Positions 1 to 8,718 of a DNA stretch of 64,000 nt are shown piece after piece. The translations under genes were made by a program, and so were the position numbers. Under the pieces are notes generated by a model. That model saw only the letters and a list, made by a program, of their open reading frames with translations. It was not told the DNA's origin and made no database searches. This DNA comes from CAVYBY01 sp963766935 (lineage in GTDB: Bacteria; Actinomycetota; UBA4738; HRBIN12): positions 209,365 to 273,364 of the forward strand of contig CAVYBY010000009.1 of the NCBI GenBank assembly GCA_963766935.1, written 5' to 3'. Within the stretch, counting starts at the first letter, position 1, and each line of letters opens with the position of its first letter.

Positions 1-1
1 G

Positions 2-661
2 CTCATTCCCCCGACCGAGACTCCCGAGTACGGCCAGGTGCGGGACTCGAACGCCTACACCATCTTCGGGGCGCTGCGAGACGCGGGGGCGATCCCCGTG
101 ATGGCCGGGATCGTGCGCGACGATCCCGCCTCCCTCAAGGAAACCGTCACCGACCACCTGATCCAGGCCGATGCCTTCATCTCCTCCGGCGGCGTCTCTG
201 CCGGAGACCGGGATGTGGTCAAGGCGGCGTTCCTCAGCCGCGGCGACATCGCCTTCTACAAGGTGGCGATGCAGCCGGGCATGCCACAGGGGTTCGGCCA
301 CGTCGAGGGGAAGCCGTACTGGGGGCTGCCCGGAAACCCGGTCAGCGTCTTCGTCAGCTTCGAGCTGTTCGTCCGGCCGGCGCTCCTCAAGATGATGGGC
401 CGGACCGAACTGGATCGGCCCGAGGTGACGGCGCGCCTGACCGCCGACGTCTCGGGTCCGAAGGGCAAGGCGCAGTTCGCCCGCGTGCTGGTCCGGCGGA
501 GCGGGGAGGGCTGGGAAGCCGAGCCGACCGGCGGCCGTGGTTCCAATCTGATCTCCACCGTCGCCCGCGCGAACGGACTTGCCGTCATCCCGGCCGGGAC
601 CGCGACCGCGCCGGCCGGCTCGTCCGTGCGGGTGATCGTGTTCCGTCCCGGCACGGACTGA
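2..661 (+). CDS. moeA: Molybdopterin molybdenumtransferase MoeA, 5' end cut by window
   Basis: This enzyme inserts molybdate into adenylylated molybdopterin, the last step of molybdenum cofactor synthesis in the cytoplasm. The reading frame is open from base 2, so the N-terminal half lies outside the window; about 219 residues remain. The family motif SGGVSAGDRDVV is followed by the GLPGNP loop, which belongs to the molybdopterin-binding MoaB/MogA-like domain, and a C-terminal beta domain finishes the protein. The stop TGA overlaps the ATG of moaC (ATGA), so the two genes are translationally coupled and belong to one cofactor operon. The family assignment is firm. Confidence 0.93.
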   Translation, partial: LIPPTETPEYGQVRDSNAYTIFGALRDAGAIPVMAGIVRDDPASLKETVTDHLIQADAFISSGGVSAGDRDVVKAAFLSRGDIAFYKVAMQPGMPQGFGHVEGKPYWGLPGNPVSVFVSFELFVRPALLKMMGRTELDRPEVTARLTADVSGPKGKAQFARVLVRRSGEGWEAEPTGGRGSNLISTVARANGLAVIPAGTATAPAGSSVRVIVFRPGTD

Positions 662-1134
662 TGTCCTCTCAACGCGAGCGGTCGCCCGACCGCGCCCGGA
701 TCGTCGAGGTGGGGGAGAAGGCCGTGACCGCGCGCGAGGCCACGGCGACCTGCCGGCTCGAGACGACCCCCGAGACCGTGCGGCAACTCATCGCCGGAAC
801 GGCCAAGGGCGATCCGCTCGAGGCCGCGCGCATCGCCGGCGTGATGGGCGTCAAGCGCACGCCGGACCTGCTTCCGTTCTGTCATCCGATCGCGATCACC
901 GGGGCCGAGGTCGTCGTCGAGCCCGATGCCGATGCCGGCCGGATCACCGTGACGACGACCGTCCGGGCGACCGATCGAACCGGGGTCGAGATGGAGGCCC
1001 TCACCGCGGCGGCCGTGGCCGCGCTCAGCCTCTACGACACCGCCAAGGCGTTCCACCGCGGCGCCTCGATCCAAGGGCTCCGGTTGCTCGCAAAGTCCGG
1101 CGGCAAGAGCGGCGATTACGCCGCCGAGCCCTAG
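661..1134 (+). CDS. moaC: Cyclic pyranopterin monophosphate synthase MoaC
   Basis: MoaC converts the MoaA product, 3',8-cyclo-GTP, to cyclic pyranopterin monophosphate, an early step of molybdenum cofactor synthesis. The 157-residue length is normal. Visible motifs are KGDPLEAARIAG, the FCHPI segment, GVEMEALTA, the YDTAKA segment with the conserved Asp, and the C-terminal KSGGKSGDY. The ATG overlaps the moeA stop. Two GC-rich hairpins follow the stop codon. Nothing looks damaged. The family is very distinctive and the call is safe. Confidence 0.96.
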   Translation: MSSQRERSPDRARIVEVGEKAVTAREATATCRLETTPETVRQLIAGTAKGDPLEAARIAGVMGVKRTPDLLPFCHPIAITGAEVVVEPDADAGRITVTTTVRATDRTGVEMEALTAAAVAALSLYDTAKAFHRGASIQGLRLLAKSGGKSGDYAAEP

Positions 1135-1142
1135 CGCCGCCG

Positions 1143-1194
1143 CCCGTCCCCCCGACGGGGGCTGCCCGCATACCCCACGTCGAGGAACGTGGGG
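1143..1194 (+). terminator. Two GC hairpins after moaC, possible terminator
   Basis: CCCGTC at 1143-1148 pairs with GACGGG at 1154-1159, and CCCCACG at 1173-1179 pairs with CGTGGGG at 1188-1194. Neither stem is followed by a run of T, so a classical Rho-independent terminator is not shown. Position directly behind the moaC stop is the main argument. Confidence 0.3.
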
Positions 1195-1332
1195 AGGCTG
1201 CCCGACGGCGCTTGTGCAAAAGTTCCGTGAATCACAAGAATGTCATTGAGAGCCCCCACATGTGGTGCTAGCTTCCGATTCCAGCCCAGATGTTGTGCCA
1301 GTTGGGCAGTCCCTGACGGGAGGCCGGGGCAC

Positions 1333-1920
1333 GTGAGCTGGTTCCTCGTGGCGGCGTTGGGCATCATGTGGGTCGCCTTCCTCGTCCCGACGGGCCGGAG
1401 GGGCCGTCGCCGGGAGACTGGCGTCGAGGAATTCGAGCGAAGGATGGAGCTGTTGGCACGGGCTGAGGCGCGCGGCACCACAGGACGGTGGATCTTCACC
1501 CCTCGCAAGGGGATGCGGTTCGTCGGGCCTGCGGAGCGGCAGCGGGCACGGGCTCGCGAGCGCCGGCGCCACGTGTTCTCCTTCCTGCTCGAGGCCATCA
1601 CGCTGACCTTCTTGATCGGTCTCGTGCCGCCCCTTCGCACCGTTTTCTGGATCGCGACCGGCGGCCTCGTCGGGTTGCTGTTCCTGTACTCGTGGCTGCT
1701 GCTGTCGATCAAGGCGCGCACCGCGGGGCTGCCGAGCCTGCAGGACGACTCGGTACGCGTGCGGGTCGACGATGTGCAGCAGCAGCAGCGCGAGCGGTAC
1801 GTGGCAGAGGGAGCGGGCAACACCCACGCGCGACCCACCCACCGCGGCTTCGGGTCCGTCGGCGAGGGCGACCACGTCCACGTCGTCGTCCGGCCCGCCG
1901 GCGCCGTCGCCCGCGCCTGA
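1333..1920 (+). CDS. Actinobacterial conserved membrane protein
   Basis: The function is unknown. The GTG at 1333 is chosen because it opens directly into a hydrophobic helix (WFLVAALGIMWVAFLVP, residues 3-19); the open frame upstream of it from 1240 lacks coding character. A basic, charged cytoplasmic stretch follows (residues 20-80), then two closely spaced transmembrane helices (about 81-100 and 103-122) and a hydrophilic tail with a Gln run. This helix / basic linker / two-helix layout resembles a small conserved membrane protein that I recall from actinobacterial genomes, including near molybdenum cofactor genes; that recollection is not checked. The next gene starts 16 bases after the stop. 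Confidence 0.7.
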   Translation: MSWFLVAALGIMWVAFLVPTGRRGRRRETGVEEFERRMELLARAEARGTTGRWIFTPRKGMRFVGPAERQRARARERRRHVFSFLLEAITLTFLIGLVPPLRTVFWIATGGLVGLLFLYSWLLLSIKARTAGLPSLQDDSVRVRVDDVQQQQRERYVAEGAGNTHARPTHRGFGSVGEGDHVHVVVRPAGAVARA

Positions 1921-1936
1921 TCGCGGATCGCCCCCG

Positions 1937-2572
1937 GTGGATCTCGGCGACCTGACGCACGACCTCCACAGCCGGTTCGACGCAACCACCGCGGCGCGCG
2001 AGCGTGCGCTCCCCGCCGCCCGCCGCTCGATCCGAGCCAGCGCCAACGCCATCCGCGCCATCCACCGTCTGGAGCTGGATCGCGCCCGGGAGTTGATCGC
2101 CGAGTCGCGCGCCGCGCTGGACGAGGGGTTCGGAGCCGTCGAGGGACACCCCGAGGTGCGCTTTGCCGGGTATCTCCAGGACGCCGAGAAGGAGTACGCG
2201 GAGGCGAACATCACGCTGGCGCTCGTCGCCGACGAGCCGCTTCCGGCCCCCGAGGACCTCGGGATCGGCGACGCTCCGTTTCTCAACGGGATGGCCGAAG
2301 CGATCGGCGAGGGCCGCCGGCGCATCCTCGACCTGTTGAGAACCGCCGACGTGTCGCGGTGTGAAGCGCTCCTGTCGGCGATGGAGGACATGTATTCGGT
2401 CCTCGTGACCATGGACTACCCGGACGCGATCACGCTCAACCTGCGCCGGTCGACCGACGTCGCCCGGTCGCTGATCGAGAAGACCCGCGGCGACCTCTCG
2501 ATCGCCTTCGTCCGCCGAGACCTGCGCGACGCCCTCGACGAGCACGCCCGCCGCCTCAAGGGCGACGCGTAG
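1937..2572 (+). CDS. Translin-family protein
   Basis: Translin proteins are all-helical and form ring-shaped oligomers that bind, and in some members cleave, single-stranded nucleic acid. The start GTG at 1937 places the first helix at the N-terminus (211 residues, the usual family size); the longer frame upstream is low-complexity and overlaps the previous gene. Recognisable family segments are SANAIRAIHR near the start, AGYLQDAEKEYAEA in the middle, and the strongly conserved C-terminal DYPDAI followed by TDVARSLIEKTRGDL. The gene precedes a tRNA gene by 46 bases in the same direction, which is suggestive of an RNA role but is not proof. Bacterial translins are little studied. Confidence 0.85.
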   Translation: MDLGDLTHDLHSRFDATTAARERALPAARRSIRASANAIRAIHRLELDRARELIAESRAALDEGFGAVEGHPEVRFAGYLQDAEKEYAEANITLALVADEPLPAPEDLGIGDAPFLNGMAEAIGEGRRRILDLLRTADVSRCEALLSAMEDMYSVLVTMDYPDAITLNLRRSTDVARSLIEKTRGDLSIAFVRRDLRDALDEHARRLKGDA

Positions 2573-2618
2573 CGCGATCCGGCGTCCGCGGGCGTTGCTA
2601 TCCTCGTCTGGCAACCCT

Positions 2619-2695
2619 GGGGGTGTAGCTCAGACCGGTAGAGCACTGCCCTCGCACGGCAGGGGTCAGGGGTTCAAATCCCCTCACCTCCACCA
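2619..2695 (+). tRNA. tRNA-Ala (anticodon CGC), CCA encoded
   Basis: The full cloverleaf can be drawn: acceptor GGGGGTG (2619-2625) with CACCTCC (2685-2691), D arm GCTC/GAGC, anticodon stem CTGCC/GGCAG around loop CTCGCAC giving anticodon CGC, a five-base variable loop and the T arm AGGGG-TTCAAAT-CCCCT. The discriminator A and the CCA end are encoded. The third acceptor pair is G3:U70, the identity signal read by alanyl-tRNA synthetase, which confirms alanine. It reads GCG codons, common in this GC-rich genome. Confidence 0.97.
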
Positions 2696-2711
2696 GGACT
2701 AGCCTGATCGG

Positions 2712-3587
2712 ATGGGGATCTCGATTCGGCCGCTGCTCGACCGCGCGGACGCGTTCCAGCAGCGCCGCACCTGGATCGGGTTCCCGCTGGCCGTCGTCAA
2801 GAAGTTCGGCCAGGACCGGGTGGGAGCGAATGCCGCACTGGTCGCCTACTACGGCTTCTTCTCGATCTTTCCGCTCATGCTCGCGCTCATCACGTTGTCG
2901 GGGATCGTGCTTCGCGGAAACCCGGACCTTCGCCGGCGGATCGTGGATTCGGCCCTCGCGCAGTTCCCGATGGTCGGGAGCCAGATCCAGCACAACGTGG
3001 AGGCGATCTCGGGAAGCACGCCGGTCGTCGTGTTCGGACTTCTCGCCGCCCTCTGGGCCGGGCTCGGAGTGATCTCGGCCGCCCAGCGGGGGATGGACGA
3101 TGTTTGGGACATCCCGCGTCGGCGCCGGCCGCCGTTTCTCGTCGCGCGCCTTCGCGCCGGGCTGACCCTGCTCGTGCTGGGAACGTTCGTCATCGCGGGC
3201 GCGGTGATCGGCGGCCTCAGCGCGTCGATCGGAAACGGCGCGGCCTCGGCGATTCTCGGGCTTGCCGCCTCGGCCGTCCTCAACGTTGCGGTGGCCGCCG
3301 CCGCATTCCGGATCCTCACCGTCGCCGACGTCGGATGGTGGACCGTCGCACCGGGGGCCATCGTCGCCGGGGTGGTCTGGACGGCCCTGCAGGCCTTTGG
3401 TGGCTTCTTCGTCAAGCACCAGATCCAGGGGGCGAGCGACGTGTACGGGTTCTTTGCGATCGTGATCGGCCTGCTGACGTGGATCTACCTTCTGGCGCAA
3501 GTCATGTTCGTGGCCGCCGAGATCAACGTGGTGCTCGACCGCCACCTCTGGCCCCGCTCGCTCTTCGCCCCCCCGCCCGAGGCCTGA
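2712..3587 (+). CDS. YihY/BrkB-family inner membrane protein
   Basis: This is a polytopic membrane protein of the YihY/BrkB family, often mis-called ribonuclease BN. Its biochemical role is unsettled. At 291 residues it has the normal length, with about six hydrophobic helices. Family segments include ANAALVAYYGFFSIFPLML near residue 40, the GLGVISAAQRGMDDVW segment around residue 120, and the C-terminal YGFFAIVIGLLTWIYL helix. The ATG at 2712 lies 16 bases after the tRNA CCA end, so it may be read from the tRNA promoter or from its own. About 150 non-coding bases separate it from the next gene. Confidence 0.9.
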   Translation: MGISIRPLLDRADAFQQRRTWIGFPLAVVKKFGQDRVGANAALVAYYGFFSIFPLMLALITLSGIVLRGNPDLRRRIVDSALAQFPMVGSQIQHNVEAISGSTPVVVFGLLAALWAGLGVISAAQRGMDDVWDIPRRRRPPFLVARLRAGLTLLVLGTFVIAGAVIGGLSASIGNGAASAILGLAASAVLNVAVAAAAFRILTVADVGWWTVAPGAIVAGVVWTALQAFGGFFVKHQIQGASDVYGFFAIVIGLLTWIYLLAQVMFVAAEINVVLDRHLWPRSLFAPPPEA

Positions 3588-3740
3588 ACCGGACCCATGT
3601 GATCCCAATTTCGCCCATTTTCGGGCCGCGGTACGACCATGGCCTGCGTTTTCACTAGGCTAAAGGGCCTGCTTGAAATGTCGCAGTACCGATGAGTAGC
3701 ATGTGGAGAGAACTTTCAATCGCCGCCCTGGGAGGGCCCG

Positions 3741-6470
3741 ATGGGGATGTCTGCCCGCACCCGTCGCACTCCGTTGATCGGCCGCGCAACCGCTCGGCGC
3801 GGTCTGGGATTGTTCGTCCCTGTCCTTCTCGTTGCCGGCCTGATGGTGGCTGCGGCCGGACCGGCCTTCGCCACGCTGCCGATCACGCCCGACGACACCT
3901 GGGGCGCCGACGGCCGGGTCCTGACGGTCCTTCGAGTCGGCGACGTCATCTATCTGGGCGGGGAGTTCGGGTCGCTCGTCCCCGACAACGGAACCGGTGT
4001 GGTTCGGAACCATCTGGCCGCCATCGACGCCAACACGGGCCTGCCCACCTCGTTCGACCCGAACCTCAACAACAAGGTCTTCGACCTCGCGCTCTCGCCC
4101 GACGGCACGCGGCTGTACGCGGCGGGGGCGTTCACGAAGGTCGGGACGACCAAGCGCAAGCGGATCGCCGCCTTCGACGTCGCGAGCGGGGCATTGCTCG
4201 CGTGGAGGCCGGCGGCATGGCCGAGCGGCACCGTCCGCGCGGTGGCTCCGATGGGGTCGACCGTCTACATCGGCGGCGGGTTCAAGAAGCTCGGTGTGAT
4301 CCGGACGCGCCTGGCCGCGCTCGACGCGGACTCGGGAGCGATCCTGCCCTGGGCGCCGAGCGCCGACGGATTGGTCCGCACGCTTCTCGCCCGGCCCGAC
4401 CGCATCTACGCCGGCGGGAACTTCGTCAACGTGAGCGGGGTCGCGGGTCGCAGCCTCGCGGCGATCGACCCCGACACCGGCGCGGTCATCGGCGGTGTGT
4501 ATCACCCGCACTACCCGGTCCTCGATCTCGATGTCAGCTCGACACGGCTGCTCGCGTCCGGCGCCGGGGCCGGGGGGCGCGCCCTCGCGGTGAACCTCGC
4601 GAGCGGCGCGTACCTGTGGGACAAGAGGACGGACGGGAACGCCCAGGCGGTCGGCGTCCAGGGCGGGTTCGCCTACTTCGGCGGGCACTTCTTCAAGTAC
4701 GACGGCCGCAGCGTCTTCCAAGTCGTTCGTGTGGACCCCGCCACCGGTGTCCAGGATCGAACCTGGCTCCCCGACGTGAACGGCTTCCTCGGGGTATTCG
4801 CGATCTCCGGCACCGGTTCGCACGTCTATCTGGGTGGGGATTTCGATCACGTCTCGGCCGTGAAGCAGCTGCATTTCGCCTCGCTTACCGACGGCGCCCA
4901 GACCTCCGCCGATGTGGCGGTCAGCATGACGGCCTCCCCCGATCCGGTGGACGTGGGCTCCACGCTGACCTTCTCCGCCCAGGTTTCCAACGGGGGCCCC
5001 GACGTCGCGACGGACGTTGAGCTCTCGGATCCGCTGCCGGTGGGTGTGACGTTCGCCGGGGCCTCCGCGGGCTGTTCCTACGCCGGCGGCGCCAACACCG
5101 TGACGTGCTCCCTCGGCTCGCTCGGGTCGGGCGCGACCGTTCCCGTGACCATCAGCGTCAGCCCCGGATCGGCCGGAACGGTCCAGAACGAAGTCACGGT
5201 GACCGCCAACGAGGCCGACCCGGACGGCGGGAACAACACGGCCTCGGCCTCGGCGGAGGCTGCCGCGGTACCGGGCGCCGATCTGCACCTGACCGTCGCC
5301 GCACCCGAGCCGGTAGACGTGGGAACGAACTTCGACTACACGGCGACGATCCTGAACGAGGGATCCGACCCCGCGGACGACGTGACCCTGACGGACCATC
5401 TCCCCGATGCCGTGACCCTGGTCACCGCGGCGTCGAGCCAGGGGTCGTGCTCCGGCACCTCCACGGTGTCCTGCAGCCTGGGGTCGATCGCATTCGGGGA
5501 CTCCGCCACCGTGACGATCACCGTGACGGCGCCGGGGACGTCCCAGACGGTGACGAACAACGCGTCGGTTTCCGGGTCGGTGCTCGACCCCGACCCCTCC
5601 GACGACGCGGTCACCACGTACACGACGGTCCGGGTCCCGAGCGCGGACCTGACGCCACCGGCGGTGACCGGCGCGACCATGTTCGACGACGACCACAACG
5701 GCAAGGTGGACCGCGTCGTGGTGACGTTCGACGAGTCGCTGTCGGCCTGCCCGGCCCCGTGCGCGCTGGGATGGAACCTCACGAGCATCCCCTCCGGCGG
5801 CACGCTCCAGTCCGCGCAGATCTCCGGGACCGAGGCGACGCTCACGATCGCGGAGGGCTCCGACGACCCCGATACGAGCGTCGGTGGGTTCCGGATCTCG
5901 CTCGTCGCCCCGAACGGGATCCAGGACGACGCCGGCAACCACGCGACCTTCGACCCGCTCGCTCCGGCCGACGGAGCCGGGCCTGTGCCGGTCGCCTTCC
6001 GACACCAGCACAACAACAAGGCTTCGCTCGGCTGCGACGCGTTCCCCAACACGTCGAAGGTGGCCGGTCCCTGCGACGAGCTGACCGCGGAATGGAGCGA
6101 GGCGCTCGATCCGTCGTCGATCCCGGCCACGACCACGGTGACGCTCGCCGACCCGGCGGGGCCGGGGAACGACACCGTCACCATTGCGAGCTTTTTCGCG
6201 ACGCCGTTCGATGGCGGGGGTGACGGCTACGTGACCGCCGACGGCGAGTCGGCTTCGTGGGCCGCCTCGAAGGTCGTCTTCAACGGACCGCTCGGCTCGG
6301 ACTACCTCACGATCCGCATCTGGGGCGGGTGCGCGGGCTCGGGATGCAGCGCGCTCGGCGTCGGACCGAGCATCTCGATCGTGTACGTGCCGTCGCCCGA
6401 CATCAAGGACGCGGCCGGCAACTCCGCGACCGGGTCGTTCACGAAGACCCAGGTGACGACGCTCTTCTAG
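3741..6470 (+). CDS. Secreted beta-propeller protein with two DUF11 domains
   Basis: The 909-residue product is a large exported protein of unknown target. Residues 1-45 form a signal peptide: basic start, hydrophobic LFVPVLLVAGLMVAAA core, and a cut near AFA. Residues about 50-385 carry six copies of a blade motif of the form Y-x-GG-x-F (IYLGGEF, LYAAGAF, VYIGGGF, IYAGGNF, AYFGGHF, VYLGGDF), as in delta-60/PQQ-like propellers. Two DUF11 domains follow (about 390-505 and 513-635, both starting with PVDVG), then a C-terminal Ig-like region with a DDDHNGKVDR motif that may bind calcium. No sortase or anchor signal is visible. It stands alone, with its own spacing on both sides, and is probably a surface or released adhesion or binding protein. 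Confidence 0.85.
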   Translation: MGMSARTRRTPLIGRATARRGLGLFVPVLLVAGLMVAAAGPAFATLPITPDDTWGADGRVLTVLRVGDVIYLGGEFGSLVPDNGTGVVRNHLAAIDANTGLPTSFDPNLNNKVFDLALSPDGTRLYAAGAFTKVGTTKRKRIAAFDVASGALLAWRPAAWPSGTVRAVAPMGSTVYIGGGFKKLGVIRTRLAALDADSGAILPWAPSADGLVRTLLARPDRIYAGGNFVNVSGVAGRSLAAIDPDTGAVIGGVYHPHYPVLDLDVSSTRLLASGAGAGGRALAVNLASGAYLWDKRTDGNAQAVGVQGGFAYFGGHFFKYDGRSVFQVVRVDPATGVQDRTWLPDVNGFLGVFAISGTGSHVYLGGDFDHVSAVKQLHFASLTDGAQTSADVAVSMTASPDPVDVGSTLTFSAQVSNGGPDVATDVELSDPLPVGVTFAGASAGCSYAGGANTVTCSLGSLGSGATVPVTISVSPGSAGTVQNEVTVTANEADPDGGNNTASASAEAAAVPGADLHLTVAAPEPVDVGTNFDYTATILNEGSDPADDVTLTDHLPDAVTLVTAASSQGSCSGTSTVSCSLGSIAFGDSATVTITVTAPGTSQTVTNNASVSGSVLDPDPSDDAVTTYTTVRVPSADLTPPAVTGATMFDDDHNGKVDRVVVTFDESLSACPAPCALGWNLTSIPSGGTLQSAQISGTEATLTIAEGSDDPDTSVGGFRISLVAPNGIQDDAGNHATFDPLAPADGAGPVPVAFRHQHNNKASLGCDAFPNTSKVAGPCDELTAEWSEALDPSSIPATTTVTLADPAGPGNDTVTIASFFATPFDGGGDGYVTADGESASWAASKVVFNGPLGSDYLTIRIWGGCAGSGCSALGVGPSISIVYVPSPDIKDAAGNSATGSFTKTQVTTLF

Positions 6471-6507
6471 CCCGAGCGTCGGATCCCTCGCCCGGTAGCA
6501 TCCGGCG

Positions 6508-7368
6508 ATGCAGGTCCACCGCTACGACGACCCCGAGGCATTTCGCCGCGATGGCGGCCCGGTGTTGCTCGCCGACCTCGCCCGGAACAACCTGCCGCTG
6601 GCCATCTTGCAGGTCCTGCTCGATCACCCGGAGGTCTATCCCGCGTTCCACCTGTGGGTGGCCGCGCGCGACGGGCGGCCGCTGGGTGTGGCGATGCAGA
6701 CCGAGCCGTACAACGTGCTGCTGGCGGAACCGCTGGAGGACGGCGCCGTCGACGCATTGGCGGAGGCGGCGGTCGCCGACGCCGGGCCGCTGCCGGGCAT
6801 CACCGCGAACGTTCCGTGGGCCGAGCGCTACGCGGGGCGCGTTACCGCGCTGACCGGACGCACGGCCGAGCGCGTCCTCGGTGAGGGCGCGTGGGAGCTG
6901 ACCGCGGTCGAGGAGGTGCCGCTGCCGAGCGGAAGCGCTCGCGCCGCGACGCCTCGGGACCGCGATCTGGTCCTCGACTGGTTCCAGGCCTTCTCCGACG
7001 AGGCCCTGCCGGCCGGGCACCCTCGTGAGGAAGCCCGCACGGCGCTCGAGATCGATCTGAAGCTGGCGGGGCGCGGCGGCGGCTACTGGTTGTGGGAGGA
7101 CGGCGTCCCGGTCTCGCTGGCGGGCTATCGCGATGTGCCCGGATCGGGCTCGCGCATCGGTCCCGTCTACACGCCCCCCGAGCACCGGCGACGCGGCTAC
7201 GCGACCCGGTTGGTCGCCGAGCTCTCCTCGGCCCGGCTGGCGCTCGGTGATCCGGCCTGCTACCTGTTCACCGACCTGGCGAACCCCACCTCGAACGCGA
7301 TCTACGCGCGGATCGGCTACGTCAAGGTCTGCGACGCCGTCGAGTACGCGTTTCGGGACGCTCCGTGA
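6508..7368 (+). CDS. GNAT-family N-acetyltransferase
   Basis: The product is predicted to transfer acetyl from acetyl-CoA to an amine; the substrate cannot be read from sequence. In this 286-residue protein the catalytic GNAT fold lies in the C-terminal half. The acetyl-CoA pyrophosphate loop is EHRRRGYATRL near residue 230, followed by the usual ANPTSNAIYARIGYV segment that forms the last strands. The N-terminal half looks like the degenerate first GNAT lobe typical of two-lobed members. It is the first gene of a co-directional block continuing to 12.4 kb, with roughly 100 bases to the amidohydrolase. Confidence 0.88.
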   Translation: MQVHRYDDPEAFRRDGGPVLLADLARNNLPLAILQVLLDHPEVYPAFHLWVAARDGRPLGVAMQTEPYNVLLAEPLEDGAVDALAEAAVADAGPLPGITANVPWAERYAGRVTALTGRTAERVLGEGAWELTAVEEVPLPSGSARAATPRDRDLVLDWFQAFSDEALPAGHPREEARTALEIDLKLAGRGGGYWLWEDGVPVSLAGYRDVPGSGSRIGPVYTPPEHRRRGYATRLVAELSSARLALGDPACYLFTDLANPTSNAIYARIGYVKVCDAVEYAFRDAP

Positions 7369-7470
7369 GCGCGAGGCTCGTCGTCCTCACCGGCGCGCCG
7401 GCTACACCCCGTCGAGGTGCCTGGGGACCGGCGGGCCGAGGCCGGTGCCGCGCACGGGTATCCTCGGGCG

Positions 7471-8718
7471 ATGACCGACCCCATCGTCGTTCGCGCCGGG
7501 CGCCTCGTCGACGTCGAACGCGCCGAGGTGCTCCCTTCGCAGGTCGTCGTCGTTCGCGAGGGCCGCATCGAGGATGTCCGGCCCGACGACGGAACCCTGC
7601 CGTCCGGCGCTCGCGTGATCGACCTCACCGATCGCACCGTCCTGCCGGGAATGATCGACTGTCATTCCCATCTGGTGGGCGAGATGGACAGTGGTCAGGG
7701 CTATGCCGCGCTCGTCATGCGAACGGGGGCACAGGAGGCGCTGACCGGCGTTCGCAACGCCCGGCAAACGGTGATGGCCGGCTTCACCACCGTCCGCGAC
7801 CTGGGCACGTTTCGCGCGTTCGCCGACGTCGCCGTGCGCGACGCCATCGAGGCGGGCTGGTTTCCCGGTCCGCGGATGCGCTGCGCCGGAGCCTTCGTCA
7901 CGTGTCCGGGCGGAGGCGGCGACATCACGGGGCTCGCTCCGGACGTCGACGCCGTCGTCCCTCGGGAGCTCCGCTACGGCGTCTGTTCGGGTGTGGACCA
8001 GGTTCGCGCGACCGTGCGGCAGATCCTTCGCGGAGGCGCCGACCTCATCAAGGTGATCGCCACCGGCGCGGTCCTGACGAGCGGGACCGATCCCGGTTCG
8101 CCGGAATTCACCGAGGAAGAGATCCGCGCCGCCGTCGAGGAGGCACGCCTTCGCGGCGCGTTCGTCGCGGCGCACGCCCACGGGGCCGAGGGCATCAAGC
8201 GCGCGGTCCGCGCCGGCGTGCGGTCGATCGAGCACGGCTCGCTGATGGACGACGAGGCGATCGACCTGATGGCCGAGCACGGCACGTTCCTCGACGCCGA
8301 CATGTTCGACGGTGACTGGATGATCGAGGAAGGGCCGAAGCTCGGGTACACCGACGAGGTGCTGCGCAAGACCGAGATGACGAACGACGCTCAGCGCGAA
8401 GGGTTCACGAAATGCGTCAAGGCCGGCGTGCGGATCGCCTACGGCACCGATTCGGGCGTCTACCCGCACGGACTGAACGCCAAGAACCTGGCGTACCACG
8501 TCCGGTTCGGTCAGACGCCGATCGAGGCGATCCGCAGCGCCACGGCGGTCTCGGCCGAGCTGATCGGCTGGGACGAGGTCGGGCGGATCGCCGCCGGGTG
8601 CTTCGCCGATCTGATCGCGGTCGCCGGGGATCCCACCGAGGACGTGAGGCTGCTCGAGAACGTGTCGTTCGTGATGAAGGGCGGGGAGGTGCTTCGCGAC
8701 GATGCCGTACGACCGTAG
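7471..8718 (+). CDS. Metal-dependent amidohydrolase (imidazolonepropionase/prolidase-like)
   Basis: This is predicted to be a binuclear zinc hydrolase that cleaves an amide or cyclic amide. ATG 7471 is chosen because the strand pattern of the amidohydrolase N-terminus (DPIVVRAGRLVDVE) begins there. The HxH metal motif is in DCHSHL (about residue 64). The later ligands are in KVIATGA (Lys, about 194), AHAHG (about 233), SIEHGS (about 254) and GTDSG (about 326). The C-terminal strand returns to the small beta domain (GCFADLIAVAGDP). The length of 415 residues fits the imidazolonepropionase-like/Xaa-Pro dipeptidase subgroup. Its 3' end overlaps the aminotransferase start by 17 bases, so the two are coupled. 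The exact substrate is unknown. Confidence 0.9.
   Translation: MTDPIVVRAGRLVDVERAEVLPSQVVVVREGRIEDVRPDDGTLPSGARVIDLTDRTVLPGMIDCHSHLVGEMDSGQGYAALVMRTGAQEALTGVRNARQTVMAGFTTVRDLGTFRAFADVAVRDAIEAGWFPGPRMRCAGAFVTCPGGGGDITGLAPDVDAVVPRELRYGVCSGVDQVRATVRQILRGGADLIKVIATGAVLTSGTDPGSPEFTEEEIRAAVEEARLRGAFVAAHAHGAEGIKRAVRAGVRSIEHGSLMDDEAIDLMAEHGTFLDADMFDGDWMIEEGPKLGYTDEVLRKTEMTNDAQREGFTKCVKAGVRIAYGTDSGVYPHGLNAKNLAYHVRFGQTPIEAIRSATAVSAELIGWDEVGRIAAGCFADLIAVAGDPTEDVRLLENVSFVMKGGEVLRDDAVRP

Noticed and set aside
1173..1194. Hairpin after moaC as a confirmed intrinsic terminator
   Set aside because: No T-run follows, so it is listed only at low confidence together with the neighbouring hairpin.
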